Source of the DNA: Brachycybe producta
Taxonomy: Eukaryota > Arthropoda > Diplopoda > Playtdesmida > Andrognathidae
Reading direction: 5' to 3'
DNA length: 64,000 nucleotides
Assembly (NCBI GenBank): GCA_036925085.1
Contig: JAUPFP010000035.1
Span: 945,501 to 1,009,500, forward strand
The notes below the pieces were generated by a model that was not told the DNA's origin, ran no database searches, and saw only the letters and a list, made by a program, of their open reading frames with translations. The position numbers and the translations under genes were made by a program. Shown here piece by piece: positions 21,023 through 33,300 of this stretch. Each line of letters starts with the position of its first letter. Positions within the stretch are counted from its first letter, which is position 1.

Positions 21023-24000
21023 ATGGCTCAATATAATTTTAAGAAGATAGTCGTCGTTCCGTCGTCCAAGGTAATAAAATGGGGTTGTGTAATTATATGA
21101 AAAACACTGATAAATAGTGTTAAAAGTGAGAACTTTTTATAATTTGACTAGCGTTTGGACGGCCATTTTGATTATTGTGTCTCAAGGCTCAAGCTCAAAA
21201 CAGTCTTTTTGTGTGGTGTATTATAAAGTTTAACGTTTTTAGACGCAAATTGAACATGTTTTATGATAATTTTCTAACCGATTATTCTGCTCTTATTATG
21301 TTTAGTGAATTTTTATTTATATGAAATAAGTAAAATTAAATCGGCTTGATTTGAATCGATTCAATTAATCGATTAATTAGAATCAAAAAATCGATTCTCC
21401 GATTGATCGAATCGGAATTGGGCATCCTTACATAGGGATATATCCCTATTATCTTCAGCCATTGCAGCTGACAACATTTTGTTCTTTTAATTTTGCCGTT
21501 TGTTGGATCATCCCCTCACTAGGTGGCAATTGTGATTCCAGAACTTTGTTGGGCAGTACTTTACAAATAGAACGCTTGATTTGAAATTTCAGAATTATTT
21601 TTCAGGAAAACCTTAAAAAGTTTATTTTTAAAGAGACAATTAGCATTAAAATGGCGAATCGTGAAAAGTCACTTCATTTAAGTTTTTGGGTCAGACTAAA
21701 ACGCGGTAACTTACAGAAATGGGTGGAAAACACAAACACATTGGAAAACGCGGAAAACACGTAGAAAAACATGGAAAAGCGCGGAAAACACGTAGAAAAA
21801 CATGGAAAAGCGCGGAAAACACGTAGAAAAACACGGAAAAGCGCGGAAAACATGGAAAAGCGCGGAAAACACGTAGAAAAACATGGAAAAGCGCGGAAAA
21901 CACGTAGAAAAACATGGAAAAGCGCGGAAAACACGTAGAAAAACATGGAAAAGCGCGGAAAACACGTAGAAAAACATGGAAAAGCGCGGAAAACATGTAG
22001 AAAAACATGGAAAAGCGCGGAAAAAAACGTAGAAAAACATGGAAAAGCGCGGAAAACACGTAGAAAAACATGGAAAAGCGCGGAAAACACGTAGAAAAAC
22101 ACGGAAAACACGTAGAAAAGCGCGGAAAACACGTAGAAAAGCGCGGAAAACACGTAGAAAACCATGGAAAAGCGCGGAAAACACGTGGAAAAGCGCGGAA
22201 AACACGTAGAAAAACACGGAAAAGCGCGGAAAACACGTAGAAAAACACGGAAAAGCGCGGAAAACACGAACACACGGAAAATGTTTGTGTTTTCTGTGTT
22301 TGTCAGCTTTTTCCGCCCTTTTCCGTGTGTTCGTAAGCGTTTTCCGTGTGTTTGTATTTTCCGCGCGTTTCCGTGTTTTAGTATGACCCTAAGTTTTTAC
22401 GATTTTAATGACTTTTTAAAGTTATTTTTATTTAAAAAAATCATTTTTGGTTATCATTGGGTAAGTCTTGACAATATTTTGACAAGAAATTCCTGGAGGT
22501 AATGGTCTCTTTAAATTTAGCAAAAACTAGCAAAATCACCAACTTTGAATTTTAACTTTTTACCCAATTTAGTTTTTTTGTTATTTTACTAGGATTTCAC
22601 AGACATAATCCTGTCTAAAACTCAACGGAAGACTCCGACCATAGTCCATCGTCATTACAAGATTTCTCGCATTCGACAGTTTTACATGCGAAAGATTAAA
22701 TTCACCCAACAGAACTTTCATGACAAGTTATCTCAGATTATAAACGATTTCCCGAAACTGGAGGTAAGAAAAAAAGTGGCGAATTTGCAGTGAGTTATGT
22801 AGTGATTTCAATAAAGTAACGAATTACTGTAATTAAATTACGTTTTTTTAGCTAATTAGTAATACACCACATTACTTTTTTTAAAAAAATATTTATTGCT
22901 ACTCATTAAAATAGTTATCAACTTCATTTTTTTAAACTTTTTATTTCATAATGTTATTGTAGTCTTGTATTAGCCCCAACCCCCTAGCATGCTGTGCAGG
23001 GCTGTATAGGGTTGAAACCTGGGTTAACTATTGGCAAATGATTACACCTTGCTTGGCGATAGGGATGCACTCCTGAAAATCGTATTAACAGAATCATTAT
23101 TCGAGTAAAGTTCTGCACAAAACCAGTTTGTTGAAATGTAAGGTAAGACAGTGGACAGCTATGCATTTATTTGGGACTTTCCACATTAAGTTTTTGTAGT
23201 TGTTGTTTAGAAATACGTTATGAAAATAAGTGGGTGTGTTCAGTTCCAAAGAATTTTTGAAACTGCGTTGATGCGCTCGCTGCTAGAGATATGAACGATT
23301 CGGAACCGATAGAACCGTTTCGCCAGTATAGGTCCAACTGATACGAACTGTTGCCGCCTCTACTCGCCACTTTGGATCCGAATACCAAATAAAAACCCAC
23401 TTGAATGGTGTGAGGTTTTGTGGCAGAGGGACCAGTTTAATCCAAAAGCGGTATAGGAATGCATTGTCAAAATCTTAGTTTTTTGCAATATATTGAATAT
23501 ATTAAGTTCAATCTTGTTAGTTTCGTATTTGCACGTACGTGCTAATCAGTCCATCGGATTGCTCTTTACGCGCCGTATTGGATCTGCTTGAACGTGCTAA
23601 AGAAAAAGATCGCTATTTTTTGAAGGGTTTCATGTCAAATAATGATGCTCTCTGAGTTTTAGCGAACAATCTTTTCTTTTTCTCCCGTACACATTGTGTG
23701 CTGACATTTCGGTCGTTTGTATCTTCAAACTGTTGGTTGTGTCGTTTTCAGGATATTCATCCGTTCTATGCTGACCTCATGAACGTCCTTTATGATAGGG
23801 ATCATTACAAGCTAGCATTGGGTCAGATCAACACGGCACGACACCTCATTGATAAGTAAGTACACGAATAAAGGATATATGTATTTTGTTGTTGGAACTG
23901 CACGTTATATTCATTCCTTCGGAATGCTCTTCACGCGCCGAATTGGATCTGCTTGAACGTGCTAAAGAAAAAGATCGCTACTAAATATTGAAGAGCTTCA

Positions 24001-27000
24001 TGTCAAATAATGATGCTCGCTGAATATTAGCGAACAATCGTTTCTGCTCCACATCCATATGGTGTTCCCATTTTTCATGTAAGTTGTGAATGATTTCGTT
24101 TAAAAATGGCAATGTTTTTTGAACTGAGCATTGTTAAGGGAGTGTAAAGCTTTTATAGCGCGGTGCAACTACAGTATGAAATTTTTTTTCTAAAGCGCGT
24201 GAAAGATTGTAAGCAAAGCAGGGGAGCGTGTGTTCAACTACATATCACTAACGTGCTGGAGAAAGCAGCAGCTGCTGGTAGCAGTTCACACTATGCTGCT
24301 AGAGGGCGACAACCAGCCAGCAGCTGGTAAACCAGTCTAGTGTAAATGTGCCATCGGTGCTGAAGCAGTCGGTTTGGCTACATATTGGTTGATATCTATA
24401 AGCTGCTAGCGCTCTGGATGCGTGATTAGTGTTCTAATTTCGTTTGCTGTGACAATTCCGAGTTACTCTACATTTAACCGATTACTGTATGCCTACTCGA
24501 ATGTGAGTTTGAAATTACTGTAAGGTTTTATGTGCGCAGAATATCTCAAACCCCCAAAATATGCACTTAACCACTTTAAAACTTTGATTTTAAATATTCC
24601 TTGAAACTGTTTGCTTCCTAGGGGCTGGGACAAGTGTTTCCGTCTGCAACTTGCTAGTGGGGGCCTGCTTTCATGGCACACCTCGCCGGTATGTACGCTG
24701 TTTTACGTCGAATCTGATAGTAATTTAATTAAAAAATAATATTCTGTGCAATTAAGTTTTAATCGACGCTTATGTCGCACGTCTTTTTGTTGTAGGAACA
24801 GCAAAATGACTGACGACATGTGATGCATTGTACGGAATACAACTTGTATTAATCAGTTGCGTTTCCCTTCTTATTAATCAGCTGAGTTCCGGTCTGTCTG
24901 CATTCCAAATTTTTGATGTTTGATCTTTTCGTGGCAAAAGGTGAGAACTTAAGAAAGGGTGAGAGTAACTCGGAATGTTTACAATTAAAACAAGCACAGA
25001 AAAATGAAAAACATAGATTCCATTATGTCGATGTTTTTGCTTAACTGTGCTAGAACAAAGTCTCTTGCAAGTATATTGTTTGGCGTGCGTTTTTCATTCA
25101 AAGGAAACACTCGTATCTACTTGTGGGTGTACATTTTATGCGAATCAAACAACGGAAATCGATTTGTTTTTCGAACCGAATCGTAATTTCATTCGATGTT
25201 TTTTTTTTTCTTTCTCGTTTTTTTTTTGTCAGTGTGGCTAAGGATTACGTCCGTCTTTTGAAGTACGGCGATTCGCTCTATCGGTGTAAATGTCTCAAGA
25301 AAGCGGCATTGGGGAGGCAAGATTAAAAAACATCACGGATGTAATAGAAAAGCGATGCCACAGTAACGTTTGCTCCTATTGTTGTCTAGAATGGTGACCA
25401 TAATGAAACGTCAGAACCAATCTCTTCAGTATCTAGAACAAGTACGACAACACTTGTCTCGTTTGCCGTCGATCGATCCCAACACGAGAACCTTATTAAT
25501 TTGTGGGTTTCCGAACGTGGGAAAATCGAGTTTCATCAACAAGGCAAGTATGACAGAAAAAAATGTCGTTTCTATATTGTAGGGCACCAACATTTAACTC
25601 GGGTCTTATGCCGCATCCATATGAAACTAACAAAACGGAGAGCTACTTTTTTTGGTTGAGTTGGACTGCAAAAAGTGGTCGAAAACCACAACCAGTGACT
25701 GTGCCATGGTTAACAATCTATTGCTGTGGGAAACGTCCCGGTATGTCAGCATGTACGGCTTCTTGGCCACTGATGAACTGCAATTGCCGAACAGTGTTCT
25801 TTCCTCGTCACCGATGGCAGCGTTTTTTGTTTACATACGGACCAGTCGCCTATTGGGTGTCTCTCTAGAAGGGAGAAGCAATAGTTCAGTTCCTTTTGCT
25901 CAAAGGCCACTGAGGCTGTTCCTGTCGTTTAGTATGACCCAAGACTAGAACTTCTTCCAAACCACTGTTAGTCTACTGGAATAGTCGGTTTTGACAACAC
26001 GCTGACCACTTTTTGCGATCTATCTCGGCGACTGAAAAAAGTCGCCCGTCTGTGAACGCCCTTATACTTTAACGTGTTTTCGGGAAAAAATGGCCTCATT
26101 ACAATTGAGCAAAATTCTAAATAAAAATGTTTAAACTTACAGATAACGAGAGCTGACGTCGACGTTCAGCCTTACGCTTTCACAACAAAGTCGTTATTTG
26201 TCGGTCATACCGATTACAAGTATCTTCGTTGGCAGGTGCGGTGAACCGGTGGTGGTGACTTGGGACGGATTTCTGTTAAAAATACAAAAGCAATTAACGT
26301 TTTAATGCATTGATAGGTGATCGATACACCTGGCATCTTGGATCATCCGCTCGAAGATCGGAACACAATCGAAATGCAGGCAATAACGGCTTTGGCTCAC
26401 TTGAGAGCCGCCGTTCTCTATATCATGGACATTTCAGAGCAGTGCGGACATGGTGTCGAGGAGCAGGTAATACCTAATTTCGAAACTTCTATTTGTTTTC
26501 GTTTACTACTTAATGTTTTGTTTACGACTAGATAAAACTCTTCAACAGCATTCGACCGTTGTTTACAAACAAGGTAACAACTCAGTGATTTGTTGGTCTA
26601 TGACTTCTTACCGGGATGAGGATGAGTCTCTTGATGTGAAGCGTGTTTTTGTTTTGAATTAGCCTCTGGTCGTTGCCTTAAACAAGATCGACGTGTTGCG
26701 TCTCGAAGAGGCCGATCCTGAGAAACGGGCTTTGATCGAAGAACTGGAGAAAGAGGGAATTCCAATCATCAGTATGAGTACATTGACGGAAGAGGGCGTC
26801 ATGAGTGTTAAAGAAGAAGTAAGAAGGGAAGTTTTAATTTATACAGTAAAAAACTGTTTAACATGAAACCAGGCCCCAGAATATTTCGTTTTAAAAAAAA
26901 ATTCCTTTTACAAGAAATAATTTTTAGGCGATTTTAAAGGTCGGGAAGAAAATATATTTTGTCTTATCCGATTTTTGTGTTACTCGTTTCACCATTTTTA

Positions 27001-28491
27001 ATATTGCTTTTCGATACCTTAGATGGAAAATCTCTTAACTCAAGGGTTTAGACCCCAAGTTAAAAGGTTTTGGATCGAAGGTATTGTTTTGTCTTAAACT
27101 AATGTTTGTTAATTTACCTAATAGTCTTGTGAACGTCTTTTGGCTCATCGCGTGGAAGTTAAAATGAGGTCGAGGAAAGTCAACAACATCTTGAATCGTA
27201 TCCACGTAGCGATGCCAAAGCCAAGAGACAGTCTTGTTAGTTTGCATTAATTACACTGAAGAATATTTGAAGGTTACAGTCTCCCCATTTTTTTTTTTGC
27301 AGGAACGTCCTCCGTTTGTTCCAGTGGCTGCTTTCAAAAAGCCAATGGATGTTGATGGCGCCGTCGTTAAAAAGAAAACTGAAAGAGACATAGAATTAGA
27401 ACTGGGAGATGATTACCTCTTGGATCTGAAGAAAAACTACGACTTGCCTGAGGAAGAGAAGTACGACATCATTCCCGAGATATGGCAAGGACACAACATT
27501 GCCGATTACGTTGATCCGGACATTCTGAAGGTTTGGAGGGGGGAAGCAAAAGAGTAAAGTTCGCCGTTTACAGAAATAGTGATTTCAATGTCCTCTGTTT
27601 GCGATAGAAACTGGATGAGTTGGAAAGAGAAGAAGACATGAGAATTGCTGCTGGACTGTACGACGATGAAAGTGAAGAGGACGATGAAATAAAGGAGATC
27701 AGAAGTCTCGCTAAAGAGTAAGAATAAAATGTCAACCTGTGTTTTTCCTTGAGTTCAATGTTTTGTTGTCTAAAGGATACGTAAGAGGATAGCAATTCGA
27801 CGTGTAGAGGCGAAGCTAGACAAGGGAACCGAGAAGCCACGGTTACCGCGACCTGCACGTAAACGGGAAAGGAGTGTAGGCCGCCTTCGTAAGGAAATGG
27901 AACACCTCGGTGTCGACATGGATGGAAAAGAGGATGTATGTTGCTTATACAGTGAAATTTGTTTTTAAGTTTAAAGTTGAAATGATGTTATCTGCGTTGA
28001 TGCTGAATTTTCTTTTGATGAGTACACGGAAATCGAGCTTTTTAAAACTGATTACTTTCCACTTCAAAACTTCTTTGTTTTTGTCACGAAAGTATGGCTA
28101 ACTCTTTTCGTTCGTCTGTTTCTCAGGCTGGTTTCACACGATCTAGAAGTAGATCTGTTGTTCCAGTTAAGAAGATGCGCATGGGTCCCGATGGTGTGGT
28201 TAGAAGTAGTTCTAAGACTCCAAGAGATCAGTCTGGAATCAGAGACGCTAAGGTTTGTTTTCATAAACTTACAAGTTCATTTTGTGGTCAACAGAGGAAT
28301 GTTTCAACTCAAATTGATTTTATTCTCTTAATCAGATGCAATTGGAATTGAGGAAGGTGGCAAGAAACGTTCAGAAGACTAAGTTCAACCGTGCCGGTAG
28401 AAAGGGAGAAGGAGATCGCACGATCATCATGAAGAAGCCCAAACATCTCTTTTCTGGAAAACGCAAGATGGGCAAAACAGATCGTCGTTAA
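21023..28491 (+). CDS. GTPBP4: Nucleolar GTP-binding protein 1 (60S ribosome assembly GTPase)
   Basis: Fifteen exons, 21023-21070, 22593-22763, 23752-23855, 25233-25316, 25390-25543, 26143-26235, 26317-26466, 26532-26573, 26663-26818, 27125-27235, 27303-27530, 27608-27717, 27776-27935, 28127-28252 and 28336-28491, join in frame to 630 residues (human protein 634). It starts MAQYNFKKI, as in the family. The G domain has GFPNVGKSS (175-183), DTPG (221-224) and NKID (289-292); [10 protein letters not shown] and the basic C-terminus ([14 protein letters not shown]) are also conserved. NOG1 acts in the nucleolus and on pre-60S particles. Exons 4 and 5 end at GC donors (gcaaga, gcaagt), since no GT there keeps the frame. 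Complete and apparently functional. Introns carry a fold-back element, duplicated segments and a MITE. Confidence 0.97.
21688..22389. mobile_element. Mutator-like fold-back element in NOG1 intron 1 with 9-bp target duplication
   Basis: The ends GGGTCAGACTAAAACGCGG (left) and CCGTGTTTTAGTATGACCC (right) are inverted repeats with few mismatches. TAAGTTTTT flanks the element on both sides (21679-21687 and 22390-22398), an exact 9-bp duplication as made by Mutator-like elements. The left arm has grown into about 550 bases of tandem repeat; the right arm is only about 90 bases of the complementary motif (TTTTCCGTGTGTT). No transposase ORF, so it would depend on an enzyme supplied elsewhere. Confidence 0.85.
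21725..22275. repeat. 31-bp minisatellite inside the fold-back element
   Basis: About 18 copies, some shortened, of a 31-base unit made of AAAACACGTAGAAAAACATG followed by GAAAAGCGCGG. Subunits (GGAAAACACGTAG, AAAAGCGCGG) also occur alone. Because 31 is not divisible by 3 and the unit has no stop in any minus frame, all three minus frames stay open for 160-200 codons of a repetitive Phe/Ser/Cys/Arg sequence. These are not genes. Confidence 0.93.
23547..23683. repeat. First copy of a 137-bp direct repeat flanking NOG1 exon 3
   Basis: Lies in intron 2. Shares GGATCTGCTTGAACGTGCTA, the following AAGAAAAAGATCGCTA and CATGTCAAATAATGATGCTC with the copy at 23911 in intron 3, 364 bases away. Not coding. 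Confidence 0.9.
23911..24049. repeat. Second copy of the direct repeat flanking NOG1 exon 3
   Basis: Lies in intron 3, in the same orientation as the copy at 23547, with roughly 85-90 percent identity by eye. The pair brackets the 104-bp exon 3. Confidence 0.9.
25579..26074. repeat. Probable DNA-transposon remnant in NOG1 intron 5
   Basis: Near the ends, GCAAAAAGTGGTC (left, about 25668) pairs with GACCACTTTTTGC (right, about 26003). The outer right end GACTGAAAAAAGTCGCCCGT is itself a small hairpin. Overlapping ORFs inside are short and unrecognised. End positions are approximate. Confidence 0.45.
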
Positions 28492-28532
28492 CTTTTTGTT
28501 TGGATTTTTGTGTTAATTTGTATTGAAGGAAA

Positions 28533-28538
28533 AATAAA
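28533..28538 (+). terminator. NOG1 polyadenylation signal
   Basis: AATAAA 42 bases after the NOG1 stop codon, followed by a T-rich stretch near 28566. Confidence 0.75.
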
Positions 28539-28814
28539 ATATTAACTTGCGTTATTGTAGTGGATTTTTATTTTTTTTTTTTTGAAAAATGTATAATCAA
28601 GATTTTTTGGAATGCGCTCTAGTATAAGCCACGTAACGTACATACTAAATATTAAATGTTCGGGAGCTGCTCACAAGAGTAACGTCTACACCAAAAAGTT
28701 AGGGCGTTCACGTGGCGAACAGCTTAGTTTTTTTTTTTGTTCGTCAAGAGGTTTGTGCGTTGTTAAATTTGTTCACAATAATTTTCATATGAACTTTTGT
28801 TTGGACAATTTTAG

Positions 28815-28978
28815 AGAGCCAGCCGTTTGATGTATCGCCTCCAGAGCGAACTTTGTACCAGTTTGCAAACAGTACTGGAGCTGTTTTCAATCTCCCATCT
28901 AAACCGGGTTCTGTTTATGCACAAGCAAGAAGCAGCACTCTTGCTTTAAACGCAACGTTAAGAGCTAAGTATCCGTGA
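28815..28978 (+). CDS. Possible terminal exon of an unrecognised gene
   Basis: After a TTTTAG acceptor, an open frame of 53 codons (starting AGC CAG CCG TTT GAT) ends at TGA 28978. The peptide SQPFDVSPPERTLYQF, then STGAVFNLPSKPGSVYAQ and a Leu/Ala-rich end, looks like real protein, unlike its surroundings. It has no in-frame ATG and no clear upstream exon in the 320 bases after NOG1. It may be the 3' remnant of a displaced gene, or an alternative 3' exon. Family unknown. Confidence 0.4.
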
Positions 28979-29063
28979 GACGCGGTCAATGTTGTGGTTC
29001 CACAAAGTCATTTAATGTCTTTTAGAAACCAAAGGATAATTCAAAACGTCATGAAATATTTGC

Positions 29064-29411
29064 GTAAAGGCCTTTCTAGAACTCGATAAAAATATCTCTG
29101 AAAAAAACATCTGAAAGCATAAACACCACTTAATAAATTGAAAAATTATAATAGGCTGCCAATGGTATGGATGGTATTATCTAAAAACTATCATTTCAGA
29201 GTTCAAAATACAAAAACTCCGAAATAATATTGCAAACAATATTTCAGAAACCTCTGAAAATTGTAATAGAACTCTAAAAATACAAAACCAAAAAAAAAAA
29301 GAAACAAAAAGTCACAATTTGTAGCTATATGGTGCTGAATTACATAAACAGTAATTGTAATTTTCAGAAGTTTCAGAGTTGTTTTTATTGAGCTCCTAGA
29401 AAGGCCTTTAC
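29064..29411. repeat. MITE family C, copy 1
   Basis: Terminal inverted repeats: GTAAAGGCCTTTCTAGAACT continuing to ATAAAAATATCTCTGAAA on the left, and the reverse of GTAAAGGCCTTTCTAGGAGC continuing to CTCTGAAA on the right. 348 bases, no ORF. A second copy in opposite orientation lies near 41030-41375. Confidence 0.78.
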
Positions 29412-29452
29412 CTGAAAAACATTAAGGAATATGCGCAACAATGAACTTAAAA

Positions 29453-29670
29453 CATGGGTCGAGCAAATTAACATAATTCAAAATTGTATAAAATAAAAAT
29501 CCCTTTGAATCTTGCCACCAAAAGATGTTAACTGGCCACAATATTCAAGAAGCGGTTGCAAATTCGACCTGTTCTGTCTAAACTGTGTTTTGAACATTGA
29601 TTGACGATGCAATCGCTTTTCGGTTTTTATTTCATACCCTTTTTAATTATGCTAATTTGCTCGACCCATG
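29453..29670. repeat. MITE family E, 218 bases
   Basis: Begins CATGGGTCGAGCAAATTA and ends with its exact reverse complement TAATTTGCTCGACCCATG. Sequence just beyond the right end (from TTCATTGGCCTCAAAAAGGT) is also related to NAATTTGCTTGACCCATG and following DNA in intron 2 of the second SELENBP1 gene near 37307-37520, so the family extends outward. Confidence 0.75.
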
Positions 29671-30237
29671 CTTCATTGGCCTCAAAAAGGTTATATGTTG
29701 CTAACTAAATTTTATTCTTCAGGAAAATTGTGTACATATTCTTCAATAATATGTAATTCGATCAAATTGCCGTTTGGCATTTGAGCAACTTTCAAACCAC
29801 AAAATTGACCATTTCTCATTGCAAGTCAATTGTTGAGTGTAAGCTCATAATCAACGAATCATCTGACTTCTGATTTATTGTCAACAGCCCAAAATGGTTA
29901 ATTACCGGTTAAGGGAAGTTACAATTTTCTTATCCTAATGCTTTTATATCAGTTAATTGCAGTAGGGGCACACACAATTTAATTATGCATACTGGTTCAA
30001 TAACAATTTAACTGGTGAAGATTACCCACCAATTTTCTAAATGAATTGACCAAGTAATTTGGTTTCCACTGAAATTGTTAGTTTCAAACATCAATTATGG
30101 CTGAGCTGTCTAAGTAGCATACAGTTGAAATTGAACTGTAGTTTGTAAATAAAAAATATTCTAATTAAGGGACCGTTAAAAAAAAGTGTCTGGTAATTTG
30201 ATTAAAAATAAATCGGAATCGATTAATTTAAATGAAG
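29671..30237. other. Upstream region of SELENBP1 copy A
   Basis: No coding sequence. Contains DNA related to intron 2 of the neighbouring paralogue (about 29680-29850) and AT-rich sequence up to the TATA box. Confidence 0.45.
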
Positions 30238-30245
30238 TATAAAAG
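30238..30245 (+). promoter_or_regulatory. TATA box of SELENBP1 copy A
   Basis: GAAGTATAAAAG places TATAAAAG 86 bases before the ATG. The same GAAGTATAAAAG string precedes copy B, so promoter and coding region were duplicated together or kept under selection. Confidence 0.75.
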
Positions 30246-30323
30246 CAAAGAAAAACTGCATGATATTTTAATGATATTTACAGTTCTTATTCTAGAATTT
30301 AATCCTAACGTTCGCAAGCAAAT

Positions 30324-33300
30324 ATGAGTAGTAAGTTGTCTCTTTTTTGTTAGATAAATTAAATTTGTAATAACTCTTTAATTCCATTTAAAAAAAAATC
30401 AAAAGACAAGACACCTCTTTGTTGTGGTCGAACTGGGCCTGGTTTTAAAACTCCGCTCGAGGCAATGCAAGGTCAGAAAGAAGAAATGTGCTATTTGCCA
30501 TGTATTCAACCTTTCCCAGAGGATGAAGGAAAACCCGACTATGTGGTTACCGTGGACTTAAATCCAAAATCTCCTACGTACTCTCAGGTATTGCTGGCGA
30601 TCCTTAGATCAAGGCACTTGAACTTTACAATTAATGAACCCTCTTAGTGTTCCATCATAGAAAATCCCCCAAAACCCGCGGTTTTGAGAAAATTTATACT
30701 TTTCAAGTGAACATTTTTCAGGAGAACCATTACAAAAAATTCAAAGTGTTATACAAACTATAATAGTTGGTGATAAATGATAATACTAAAAGTGTTTTCA
30801 TCCTATCTTTAAAAATGAACTTTTTATGACAGTTGGAAAAAGGCGAAAATAATGTGTTTTTTTGTTATGAATTGTCAATCGAAAAACCAACAAAAGGGTC
30901 ATTTTCAAACTGTTATAAAGTGTTTACCTGTATTTTTTAAGATATTGCCATAACATTATCTTTTACCATTCTAGTTTTGAAAACAATTTTAATTTTTTCA
31001 TAATGTACGTAGTTTCTAAAAAAAATGTTTGCGTCAAAATTTTACAAAAACGTGTATGGAACAAAACATTAGCCACTGCATTGGCTTCGTCCGTCTACTT
31101 TTTTTTAAATAAATCAGTTATTTTGGTTTGCATATTTTAATTTTAGTAATGTGTAGTGATTATGCTGCATGTATGTAATAAACATGTATTTAACCTGGAT
31201 GCATAAAGAAAGCGCGAATTCAAGATATTCGGCCCCTGATTTAAGTGTTCTTTTTTCGTGCATAAAAAGGCTCAAAGCGAATTTCGAATTAAAAATAATT
31301 ACGTACATTATAAATGATGGAACCGAAAAGTTTCTTTGTGTTAACTGATATTTTCGCGTTATCTGTTTTGTCTTAAAGGAATTAAATATAAATATATATG
31401 AAAAACCCTGCACTGAGGGACTGGACAGACAAATATACATCGTATTAAACGGTTTTCAATGTAGCTTCTATAAGATATTCATTTTTAAACATGAAAAGTT
31501 TTATGAGCGCTAAACGGTAGAGAATTATATGAAAGAGTGCGGTTTAGTGAAAATACCTTTCGTTTTATCATTTGTCACAGGTCATCCATCGCTTGTACAT
31601 GCCATACGTTGGAGATGAACTCCACCACTTGGGCTGGAACGTTTGTAGCAGCTGTCATCACGATTCCACGAAAATGCGCGACCGGCTCGTGCTTCCGGCC
31701 GTGTGCAATGATCGTGTTTACATAATTGACGTCGGAACAAATCCTAGACAACCAAGAATACACAAAGTTCACCATTTAAAATTTAAATAGTAAAAATAAT
31801 TTCAACTTTTTATATTTTATAATTACAGATAGTTGAACCTGATGAATTATATAAACTTAATGCCAGTGCTCCTCATTCGGTCCATTGTATTCCAACAGGA
31901 GAAGTACTTATTAGTATAATGGGAACTAAAGATCAAAAAGCACAAGGTATAAAAATAAAGAAACATAGTAACTTTCACCATACGTTTTTTTTTAAACATA
32001 TTTTCCAAAGGAACCTTTTTGGAACTAGACAAAGATTTTAATGTTAAGGGACTGTGGCCATCGAACAACAAATCAGTTAGCTTTGGGTATGATTTTTGGT
32101 ATCAACCACGACAAAATGCAATGGTTAGTACGGAATTTGGACATCCCGAAATATTTAAAAAAGGATTCAAAGTTTCTGATGTATTAGCTGGTAAAAATTG
32201 CTCGTATTACCGTACGTATACGACGGATGGTTACACTTAATTATAATGGATTTGTAATACCAAAAGGAAAATATGGACATCACATTCACGTTTGGAAATG
32301 GAACGAAAGAGAATTACTTCAATCGATCGATCTCGGTCCAGAAGGCATGTTTCCGTTCGAAATAAGATTTCTTCATAACCCTGACCGTGCCGAAGGGTTT
32401 GTTTGTTGCGCACTAAGCAGCACCGTGTTTCGCTTTTATCGCAAACAGGTCAATTAATAAATTAATTTTTCATAAGCTCAAAAATTAAGGAAGAACTGGA
32501 GATGTTTTTTCGTGAATTTTCATTAGACATGCTAGCAGTAATTTAAAGTATGTGCATGAGCATAGTTGTTCAAAATAAAATTCGAAACATACAGTATTTC
32601 AATGTTGAAGAGTATGTAAATCAGTTGAATGATTGTAATTTTATAACAATATAAATGCTTGAATTATTACACATATGTTTTACAGTCTTAGCATAATTCA
32701 CAATGAAACTTCAGTTCTCCTATAAAATGTATTTAAATATATAGGATGGAACCTGGGATGCAGACAAAGTTATTACAATTCCGAATAAAAAGGTGTTAAA
32801 CTGGGCTTTACCAGAAATGCCTGGTAATTTCAGTTTTTTTATTGAGCATTTCTTTACATAGGCGCCGACTGCTAGTGTGTTCTTGCCCTCATACACTCAT
32901 TGAATTTTACCATTTTCTCATTTTTTTTTATAACAGCATCTGCCAAATAAAATGAATTACCAATGTGTGTTTACACTGCGCTCAATTTAAATGATTAGCT
33001 GGTTAAGCACCCAACTGAATAACGTCACATAAAATTACCCTCTAACCAGAGATCTATTTTTTTTTCAAACAAAAAACCGGTACACTTAATAAAATTTGGA
33101 GGAGAGGGATTAGAATAAATTGTGGTATAATCATAGTATACGGTTCCATTGCCAACTTCAATAAACTATAGATTGCTGGAAAGACCTTGTCGAGTTGAGT
33201 AAGAACATGCATTTTTTTTTTGTTAGAAACATCTAAAACGTGCAATAAAGAGCGTGCAAATGTTAGCATTGTACGGGGGAATGTTGTCTAGCTTAAGCTA

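Noticed and set aside
21674-22273. Long repetitive ORFs of up to 199 codons on the minus strand
   Set aside because: They are open only because the 31-base repeat has no minus-strand stop; the three frames give the same peptide and there is no start, splice or domain support.
21725-22275. CRISPR-like array of regularly spaced repeats
   Set aside because: The units are contiguous tandem copies without unique spacers, in an intron of a eukaryotic gene, and belong to a transposon arm.
26317-26535. Stand-alone 72-codon GTPase fragment
   Set aside because: It is NOG1 exon 7 plus read-through into intron 7.
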